NCBI GenBank assembly: GCA_000969725.1
Contig: JXSR01S018263.1
Length of the DNA: 27,507 nucleotides
Origin: Ophiothrix spiculata
Taxonomy: Eukaryota > Echinodermata > Ophiuroidea > Amphilepidida > Ophiotrichidae
Strand: one strand, 5' to 3'
The notes under the pieces are model-generated. The model was not told the origin of the DNA. It saw nothing but the letters and a program-made list of their open reading frames with translations, and searched no databases. The first letter of the stretch is position 1, and every line of letters begins with the position of its first letter. The translations under genes were made by a program, and so were the position numbers. Shown piece by piece: positions 20,769-27,507 of the stretch.

Positions 20769-20862
20769 CTGGTTAGGCAGATCTGACTTTTTTTTAATGT
20801 ATTTTTTGAAAATATCTAGCATAGATGAACCTGTTTCTGCTAAACTTTTGTTGTGTCCTGCT

Positions 20863-21209
20863 CATAGATTTACAGGGGAGATACAAGGCATACTGCCATT
20901 TTTATTCCGGCATGGAGACAAAATTGGGGGTATTCGGGTTTTTGCCGATAGCATGCCGATGATGCATCGCACCTTGTCTTAATGCGCGTATGTTGAAACA
21001 CGCACACACGCTTTGCGTGCAGGTTGGGGTATCACTCGCGCAAAGTATTATTAGCGCAGGTTGTCTCCACACGTAACCAAGTCTCGACAATCGGAGTTTA
21101 TTTTGGCGGGAGCCGAGTGGACCCGAATACCCCAATTTGAGCTCCATGGCTGACGACGCCATTACACGGGCTGGTATACAAAGCCTGGTATCTCCCCTCT
21201 AAATCTATG
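20863..21209. mobile_element. 347-bp hAT-like MITE with perfect 8-bp TSD
   Basis: GTCCTGCT stands directly before (20855-20862) and after (21210-21217) the element. The termini CATAGATTTACAGGGGAGAT and, in reverse complement, CATAGATTTAGAGGGGAGAT match with one difference. Further in, GGGGGTATTCGGGT near 20927 pairs with ACCCGAATACCCC near 21121, so the imperfect TIRs exceed 80 bp. The element is GC-richer than its surroundings. It lies between two candidate exons, and its removal would leave an intron of about 140 bp. Confidence 0.92.
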
Positions 21210-21264
21210 GTCCTGCTACAAATTTCTGTAAGTTGAGGACTCATTTTGTATAATATCATCTTAC

Positions 21265-21323
21265 CGATGACTTGCTCCTCTCCAGTCATCCCCTCCATTG
21301 TGATCATAACAGAGCAATGTCAG
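21265..21323 (-). CDS. Candidate exon (59 bp)
   Basis: The donor is a good CG/GTAAGATG; the acceptor GAATGTTAG has little pyrimidine tract. The frame LTLLCYDHNGGDDWRGASH plus two bases joins in phase to 20697-20768. Another frame here starts with ATG (MITMEGMTGEEQVI), so a first-exon reading is also possible, though it hits a stop in the next candidate exon. Confidence 0.35.
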
Positions 21324-21762
21324 CTAACATTCACTAGTTGACAACGTCTCCTGGGTATCGCAAACCTATAAACAAGCTGACATTCTATGCTTCAACAAAA
21401 ACACCATTCAATAATTGAGCAGGCTCAGGGGATGTTGGATGTGTATTAAGCTCTGACTTGCTTCAAACAGCTAAGCTATAAAAGACTAACCTAATGTTTC
21501 ATTGATATGAGCCTCGGGTAGGAATAATTTGTCCCAGAAATCACAGAAAACAAGTAAATCTTAATAAATATCAGGAGGGAATTGCAACAAAGGAGGATGC
21601 CAATGACAAGGTTGAGCAACAAGAAATGTCTTTAAAAAACAACATCTGAGATTCCAGTCGGTAAGTTTGTTTGGCTATACTTAGAAACAATCATATACAG
21701 ACCATATTTACGTCATACCATATGGCGGATTGCTAAACTGCATTCAAAAGAAAATTTCTCAC

Positions 21763-21970
21763 AACCTGTTGTCCAAAGTTCGATGCAGTCAAACATCTCT
21801 GCAAAGTAATCATGGTTATCACAGCAGGGTCAATAGACTTTAAGGTACCATGATTATGGTGAAGGGTACCAGTTGCAATCTTTGGCCACTTGATCATTTC
21901 AGGCACAACCTCTATACTTTTTACACCAGCTTCAAAAGCTACAGCACACAACCAACCAAGTTCTAGAACT
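21763..21970 (-). CDS. Candidate exon (about 208 bp), best of the set
   Basis: The frame is open for 69 codons with a strong excess of purine-first codons and balanced composition, unlike most open stretches in this window. It reads VLELGWLCAVAFEAGVKSIE, then VVPEMIKWPKIATGTLHHNH and ends CLTASNFGQQV. The donor is GTGAGA (or GTTGTG three bases earlier). The acceptor is one of the AGs at 21971-21963, with a T-rich tract 20-40 bases upstream. I do not recognise the domain. It could also be a relic exon of a decayed gene. Confidence 0.45.
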
Positions 21971-22360
21971 CTTGTCACAGTTGGTGCACATGATATGAAA
22001 AATATACAAAATATGAGTTTTTATTGTATTGATTAATACACTTTGTGGAATATTCAAGCTCAATGACGTTTATGTAATTGTGCAAAATATGCAAATAGTA
22101 TATCAAGAAATTATTAGTAACAGTCAAATCATTGAATTAATGAATACCTTCTTAACCAAGATTTTCCTCCCATCTTACAAAATGCATTGTTATGCATTAA
22201 CAAATGTATGAACTAAACTACAGTCAGCTCCTCCCAGACAAAGGTTTTGAAACAATGTATGAACAGAAATATTCCCCACTGGAATGACTAGACTAACTAC
22301 ATCGGAATAATACATTTTAACTATAAAATGTGACTGAAAATCACAATTTTGAAATCTTAC

Positions 22361-22421
22361 AATATCAGCGTAAATCACCGAAGTTGGGTCACCGTTGGGA
22401 GCTATATTCATGACCCGTGTC
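22361..22421 (-). CDS. Candidate exon (61 or 71 bp)
   Basis: A pyrimidine-rich acceptor TTACTTTCTTTCAG ends at 22432, with a second AG ten bases on (AAATTGTAG). The donor is GTAAGA. The frame TRVMNIAPNGDPTSVIYADI is open and ends in phase 0. The second AG gives the phase that fits 22616-22683. No known motif. Confidence 0.36.
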
Positions 22422-22615
22422 CTACAATTTACTGAAAGAAAGTAACATCATCCTAATTTAATTTTTGTGGATAGAAACTGTGATGAACATGACAAACATT
22501 GGGGGATTCCAATTACATTTGCTCAAAGCCCTCCATACACCTGACACATTGTAATTTACGCCTAAAATGGATAGGTTTGCAGACACGTTTTATTCAATAT
22601 AAATTGGCTTCTAAC

Positions 22616-22683
22616 TTGATCCATTTAGTTTGTTGACTGAGCCACCGACACCTGCTGACTTCTGTGTTGCAGTCAATGGTATC
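22616..22683 (-). CDS. Candidate exon (68 bp), weak
   Basis: The frame DTIDCNTEVSRCRWLSQQTK and two more codons is preceded by CCAATAG and followed by GTTAGA, a rare donor form. It fits in phase with the segments on both sides, and the stop codon that overlaps the acceptor would be removed by splicing. Confidence 0.25.
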
Positions 22684-23959
22684 CTATTGGACTAACCTAG
22701 TTCTGCTTTAATTGCAACATTTCAGTAAAGTATCAGTTACTTATTTCAGAAACTTATCAGGTAGGAAAAATAAAAAAGATAAATCCATGTATATGCCCCA
22801 ATAGCTGACCTTTATTAAGCCATATAATACCTTGGTTTAAATATGTTGTAAACTCTCATTAAAAAAACAACAAGGTTTTAGTTTACAAAATCGTAAATGA
22901 CAGAAGAAGTATTAATTTGGGGCGGGCTAAGGCCAAATAATAAACATGTTTGTGTCTGGTAACATGCTTGAAAAGTACAATGCGATATGCGCTTTTTTAT
23001 TTATTACTTTTCAAATATGCAATGCGATGTGCTATTTTTCTTTTCTTTTTCTTTTTTTTTTACCAAAAATGCAGAAAGAAAAACACACTAAAACAATGAT
23101 CTTGCTTTCTTATATTATTTATTTATATCATTATTAACCATAAAAGTTTTGTATATAACTTTAGTCGCCATTGGTTTCTCTTTCATGTTCAATAATATAC
23201 ATCTTTGTTTGTTTTTACACAAGTCTCCAGCAAGCTTTTTTACAGAATTGTTTTATCTATCAACAATAAATATTTTTTTTTTTTTGGTACGAAATATGAA
23301 AAAAAAATAATGCGGGAAATATGTAACTTAACAAAAACGCGCACAGGTTACCAGAAACAAACTTTTTTTTTTTTTTGCCTTACCCAACAAAAGAGACCTG
23401 TCATCACAGTAGGGAGTCTATTGTCTTCTTTGACCAAAAGCAAAGAACCGGGTTTTTGTTTTTGCTTGTGTTCAAACAGACAAGAACTGTTACAGATAGC
23501 AAACTTGGTGATTATCTATGCTTTTACCACGGTGAACAAAATCAGCAATGGGTTAACAAAATCATTTACAAAATCAATTATTTCTAAAACATTTGAACTA
23601 GACAATTGTATTGAGATTTATACCGGCAATCTATAATTCTGATGCCATTAAAGAGTCACTTCTTTACATTCACTTTAAGCATTATCTTTATGATGAAAAT
23701 TTCATTTGCAACAAATACATAGTATTAGAGAAAACCCTCATACCAAAACAAATGTTAGTTTTTGACTTTTCTGATATTAATAAGTGACAACATACCATTA
23801 AAATTATGACATTTGTTCAAAGCACTTTTAAAAGTATATACAATTGGGTAACTGCACGTTGACATTGTTATGTAGAAATAAATAAAGATGAAACTGGTAA
23901 ACATCATGAAACACATTTACCAGTTTTATCTTCATTTATTCCCTTTAAAAGTAGCTTAC
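22684..23959. other. Gene-free stretch, possible intron
   Basis: AT-rich with several T runs (about 23048-23059, 23273-23285, 23362-23375). Plus-strand frames at 22946-23137, 23205-23636 and 23375-23587 are dominated by Phe and Lys from these runs and are not convincing genes. Confidence 0.35.
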
Positions 23960-24080
23960 AGATTGAAATTTAATAGCGTGGTTATTCACATTAACAGCTG
24001 CCGAATTCATCACCCAAACCTCACACATATTGTTATTCATGTGTTTGGGAACAATAATACCCAAGAGGGATATGAAATTA
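23960..24080 (-). CDS. Candidate exon (121 bp)
   Basis: Acceptor GGTATTTAAACAG, then one base and 40 open codons, then donor GTAAGC. The peptide reads NFISLLGIIVPKHMNNNMCE then VWVMNSAAVNVNNHAIKFQS, with about two thirds of codons starting with a purine. Alternating hydrophobic residues suggest beta strands. No family recognised. The opposite strand is also open here, so chance is not excluded. Confidence 0.4.
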
Positions 24081-24340
24081 CTGTTTAAATACCTGTGATA
24101 AAACCTTTCTTAAGTTACAGTCAGGATAGCATAGGCAATGTAAACTATAAATAACTTTGAGACATTATTGTGATTAAATTTGTGCTATTTAAGAAGTTTC
24201 TCTGGGCACTTTTTTTAGACTTTGTAGCCCTTATAAGACCTTGAAAAAGCTAATAATTCATAAAATGTGAATGATTTGGGTTTGCCATTTTCCTGAAACA
24301 ATTACTATATATATGTAGCTATCATTTACATTGAGCATAC

Positions 24341-24401
24341 GTATATCTAGAGGAAACAAGTTTCTGTGCTTTCATTGGCGTCGGAGCTGTGTAGGCTTTG
24401 G
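24341..24401 (-). CDS. Candidate exon (61 bp), weak
   Basis: Frame KAYTAPTPMKAQKLVSSRY between GTGGTGCAG and donor GTATGC. Its two left-over bases join in phase to 23960-24080, making a Thr codon. The acceptor has a poor pyrimidine tract. Confidence 0.25.
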
Positions 24402-24889
24402 CTGCACCACTTTTCAGCCAGAAATTTTTATTTAATTTGACACATTTTATTATAGTCCTAGCTTAGTATAAGAACCACAAAAAACTACTGTACAATTTCG
24501 TTTTAGCAAATATAATCTTATGGGCTTAGTTGTACTTTTTGTTAGTTTTGGTAACTAAGGGGCTATAGGCCGCACAACTTTTACCAGGGGCCGTACCACT
24601 TTTATTTTTACTTTTGACACCCCTGAGTGCTTTTACAAAATGGAAGAAAAGTAAACTTGTGAAAGCTGAATCTGGCCCTGCAAGTAATTGCAGAGCCAGA
24701 TTTAAGACCATTAAAAGGTGCCTATGTGTGGAGATCTTGGTGACTAAAGTGAATAGAGTTATACCAATTTGTAATAAGGAAAATCTCTTTTTGGTTTCTG
24801 GGAAAAAGTTGGGTAGTTTTATATGCACAGTAAAGTAAAAGCAACTGTGAAACAAAAATGCACATAATCAAAACAGATGACCGATTCAA
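24402..24889. other. Gene-free stretch
   Basis: A minus-strand acceptor-like TTACTTGCAG near 24684 is followed by short open frames, but none could be fixed. No element recognised. Confidence 0.3.
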
Positions 24890-24984
24890 CACATTATTAT
24901 GTTCTGAGCTGACCGATTTCCAAAAAATTCAGTCAGGGATATCGGACAGAAAACAAAATGTCAGATTTTGAACATAATAATGAT
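24890..24984. repeat. 95-bp hairpin-like inverted repeat
   Basis: ATTATTATGTTC near 24894 pairs with GAACATAATAAT near 24970, and CTGACCGAT near 24911 pairs with ATCGGACAG near 24942. It abuts the next palindromic element and may be an older fold-back into which that element moved. Confidence 0.55.
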
Positions 24985-24985
24985 A

Positions 24986-25139
24986 AAATTGGATGGATTT
25001 TTTCGCATGATACTCAAAGATATTGGTCTCGCTATGAGTTTTAGAAATATCGAGCTCGACGCTGCGCGTCTCGCACGATATTTCGTAAAACTCATAGCTC
25101 GACCAATATCTTTTGTATCATACTCAATCCATCCAATTT
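24986..25139. mobile_element. 154-bp palindromic fold-back element
   Basis: AAATTGGATGGATT at the left pairs with AATCCATCCAATTT at the right. Pairing continues through ATACTCAAAGATATTGGTC, GCTATGAGTTTTA and AAATATCG to a centre near GACGCTGCGCGTC at about 25058. TA at 24984-24985 and 25140-25141 may be its TSD. It is non-coding; mirror frames on both strands are artefacts of the palindrome. Confidence 0.82.
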
Positions 25140-25141
25140 TA

Positions 25142-26192
25142 CGAGGGTCATTCAAAAAGTTCTACCTGTTGTATCATAACTTTTGTTTTATATAAGTTAG
25201 CTATTTGAAAATTGGCACAAATATAGCTCAGAATGTTGTCTACATATGGTCAAAAAATCATATCGATACCTTTTCTAAGTTTTTGCAAGTAATCTGAAAA
25301 CCACAGTAAGATTTGTTACACCGGAAACGGTGAAATATCATACGACATTGCACCTGAAATCATATGTGCAGCTGTTGTATGAATAACCATCTGTATACCC
25401 AACATTCTTGCAAATTACAGACCAAATTTGGAATGAAAGTGAATCTAATAGTCCAACAAGTCATTTGCCACTGATGAAGTAAACTTATTACTGATAGAAA
25501 TTAACCAGAATTCCAATATTTGAAAGGGTGTCTGGTAATCTCGTAGATTACGAGTATCAGCATAGCGTGCTTCTCTATAGCCTGTCTTTTCCAAGTGCGT
25601 TTTTTATGTGAAAAACAACACGTAAAGGTGTTTTGATACACCACAGTTTTCAAAAATTAAATTTAGTGTCCCTTGTGATCTACTATGAAAATTTCTTCAA
25701 ATATAAAGCTTCAAAATGCAACTATTTTACATCTTGTTTTCTTAAAGTCAGTTTCTTCCTAAACTGTATCTTTAGTGATTTTGATAATATTGCTTCATGG
25801 GCCTTTTGTTCATATTATTTTTGTTCTTGTGGATGACCATTGTTTACTGTTTTTGTCAGTTTTTTTTAATCATATCTTACAATTATATGTCCATTCTTAT
25901 GTTTTATATACTTATTATTGTATAGCAATACTACATGGCTGTATTGTGGCCTTTTAAATTCACTGTACTTAAGCCAGTTTAAAAAATGTTGCACATATTT
26001 TGACCGTTTCCGGTGTACCAAATCTTACCGTGGTTTTCAGAACACCTTCAAAGTTCTAGAAAAGATATTGATATGATATTTTGACCACATATAGACAACA
26101 TTCGTATCTATATTTGTGCCAATTTTCAAGTAGCTACTCTAAATAGAACAACAGTTACGATACAACAGGTAGAACTTTTTGAATGACCCTCG
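25142..26192. mobile_element. 1051-bp Tc1/mariner-type element with about 200-bp TIRs
   Basis: CGAGGGTCATTCAAAAAGTT at 25142-25161 is repeated in reverse complement at 26173-26192. The TIRs stay alignable for about 200 bp, including CACCGGAAACGGT near 25320 and ACCGTTTCCGGTG near 26003. TA flanks both ends (25140-25141, 26193-26194). The central 650 bp has no transposase frame. The terminal sequence resembles mariner-group ends. Confidence 0.9.
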
Positions 26193-26325
26193 TATATCAA
26201 AATTGTAACTGACACCTCTTTTCATTGGAAACTAAAATAATTTTTTTTTTCAAAAATTGGTCCATACTCCTTTTAGAAATTTCCATGATGGCTGTCCATT
26301 ATAATTCCGCCCACTCACTTATATA

Positions 26326-26957
26326 CAGGGTGTCCCAGAAAAAACCTTACAATCTTTGCGTGCAATTTTCTTGGGTTTAACGGATAGTTAGAAAGTAGAT
26401 AGTATAGAAAGAATGCATTTTATAGCCAATGAGTTGAACTTTTAGATACCGTTTGTTTCATTTCAATCGGTAATGTACAATAAAAGTTATGCTTTGTCAA
26501 ATATTTGGATGTAAAATTTTGTGGTCCAATTTAACGATTTTGTAAGTTCCACTTAAATGACGTTCTATTGAGTTTTGATCATTGATGTGCTCATTCAACA
26601 GTAACAATGTTTACTACTTATTATATGCATGCTTTCATTTATCTGTGCTGAAAAAATGAACACATTTGATGTAAAAATAAGACAGATATGATAAATTTGC
26701 CAAGGTGACCCATTTTATTCCATTCAGAAACACCCCTACTTTATGGCCAATAATCATGATATTGGACCAGACAAAAATCCACCCAAATATTTGATAAAAC
26801 ACAATTTTTGTTGTACACTACCGATTGAAATGAAACAAACTGTATTTAAAAGTTGAATCCATGGGCTATAAAATGCAACCTTTACATACTTTCTAACTAT
26901 CCGCTAAATCCAAGAAAATTACACGCAAAGATTGTAAGGTTTTTCTGGGACACCCTG
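26326..26957. mobile_element. 632-bp Tc1/mariner-type element with about 200-bp TIRs
   Basis: CAGGGTGTCCCAGAAAAA at the left is matched by TTTTTCTGGGACACCCTG at the right; pairing continues with ACCTTACAATCTTTGCGTG, GGATAGTTAGAAAGTA and TTTGTTTCATTTCAATCGGT. TA precedes the left end (26324-26325), but TT follows the right end, so one TSD copy has mutated. It is non-coding. The first 12 bases equal those of 11457-12418, while the remainder differs. Confidence 0.9.
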
Positions 26958-27190
26958 TTTTCTATAATATGTTACATTATACAAGATGTTTTGGACTCCC
27001 TACCTGAGGGGGAGGGGGAGGACTCTCATGTATCACAAAGTAATCATGTATTGACCAAAAATGGAAGGAAAAGGGTAGTGCATATAATGCAAAAGGCTTA
27101 TTTCCAGAAAAGGGGGTTCTGTTGTTAATGCTACTTTTGTCTTTTTTCTTTGCCCAAATGTTTTTGCTGAAAGCTGTTAAGTACAAAATG
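26958..27190. other. Non-coding gap
   Basis: Contains a GGGGGAGGGGGAGG patch near 27009. No gene or element recognised. Confidence 0.35.
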
Positions 27191-27507
27191 CTCTGGTCAT
27201 GCATGTTACAAACTGATAACTAAGCTACCTCCCCCTGTCCCTTTGAGTTGGGACACTCAACAACCATCTTAAGTAACTATTTACTTATTACTACAAACTG
27301 TTCTGGTCGTGCATGTTACAAACTGATATCAAAGCTACCTCCCCTTCCCCCATCCCTTTGAGATGGGACACTCAACAACCATCTTAAGTAACTATTTACT
27401 TATTAGTAGCACCGCCCCTTCCCCCTGTCCCTTTGAGATGGGACACTCAACAACCATCTTAAGTAACTATTTACTTATTAGTAGCACCGCCCCTTCCCCC
27501 CGTCCCT
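27191..27507. repeat. Minisatellite with 110- and 75-bp units, cut by the window end
   Basis: CTTTGAGATGGGACACTCAA-type starts fall at 27241, 27356 and 27431, and the last bases suggest a further start at 27506. The final step is exactly 75 bp. The first units are longer (about 110-115 bp) because they include TCTGGTCATGCATGTTACAA-type sequence, seen at 27192 and 27302, which the 75-bp unit lacks. Neighbouring 75-bp units are almost identical, so the array expanded recently. It runs off the window. Confidence 0.93.

Larger units (their letters stand above)
20697..24401 (-). other. Candidate multi-exon host gene segment, product unknown
   Basis: Seven minus-strand open segments with AG before and GT after are spread over 3.7 kb, in transcription order 24401-24341, 24080-23960, 22683-22616, 22421-22361, 21970-21763, 21323-21265 and 20768-20697. 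Phases agree between segments 1 and 2 (2/1), 2 and 3 (0/0), 3 and 4 (2/1), 5 and 6 (0/0) and 6 and 7 (2/1). They do not agree between 4 and 5, so an exon is missing there or one border is wrong. Each agreement has a one-in-three chance of arising at random and I chose among borders, so the support is moderate. The joined peptide matches no family I know; the last part is helix-like. If real, the gene runs beyond this stretch on both sides. Confidence 0.4.

Noticed and set aside
20641..20982. 113-codon plus-strand frame
   Set aside because: It runs into the hAT-like MITE, and the minus strand gives a better exon with splice-like borders at the same place.
23205..23636. 143-codon plus-strand frame
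   Set aside because: It is driven by T and A runs (Phe and Lys repeats), with no domain and no coding-like codon pattern.
24968..25195. Matching frames on both strands, 24961-25195
   Set aside because: They mirror each other because the sequence is a palindrome; not genes.
26853..27128. 91-codon plus-strand frame
   Set aside because: Its first half is the right TIR of 26326-26957; no motif in the remainder.

Overview
The window looks like AT-rich, gene-poor nuclear DNA of an animal, probably a marine invertebrate. The evidence is a CR1/L2-type LINE reverse transcriptase, a second CR1-like 3' end, a tRNA-derived SINE, and many short non-autonomous DNA transposons with terminal inverted repeats (TIRs) and target-site duplications (TSDs). 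There are no bacterial-type operons, ribosome binding sites or dense open reading frames. The species cannot be fixed from sequence reading alone.

Layout: (1) 157-1217 is a 5'-truncated CR1/L2-like LINE on the minus strand with an open reverse-transcriptase C-terminal half. (2) 1.6-7.9 kb is mostly unique AT-rich DNA with two MITEs, two old two-unit tandem duplications and two weak minus-strand exon candidates. (3) 7923-14679 is a large inverted repeat, with left arm 7923-10110, spacer 10111-11317 and right arm 11318-14679. The arms are roughly 93-96% identical by eye. Each arm carries insertions the other lacks, so the opposite arm is the empty site: two insertions on the left (8086-8386, 9951-10059) and four on the right (11457-12418, 13618-13880, 13997-14140, 14368-14671). 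(4) 15.6-19.6 kb holds a decayed CR1-like 3' end, a duplicated tRNA-like fragment and two MITEs. (5) 20.4-24.4 kb on the minus strand holds a run of exon-like open segments with splice-like borders, several in compatible phase; this may be part of a host gene whose product I do not recognise. A 347-bp hAT-like MITE with a perfect 8-bp TSD sits between two of these segments. (6) 24.9-27.0 kb is a cluster of fold-back and Tc1/mariner-type elements, one inserted in the TA that borders its neighbour. (7) From 27191 to the window end runs a minisatellite with 110- and 75-bp units.

No complete host gene, RNA gene, CRISPR array or autonomous transposase was found. The dominant story is transposon activity, and the inverted repeat gives an internal before/after record of six insertions. 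Exon calls are inference from open frames, composition and splice-like dinucleotides and should be read as candidates.
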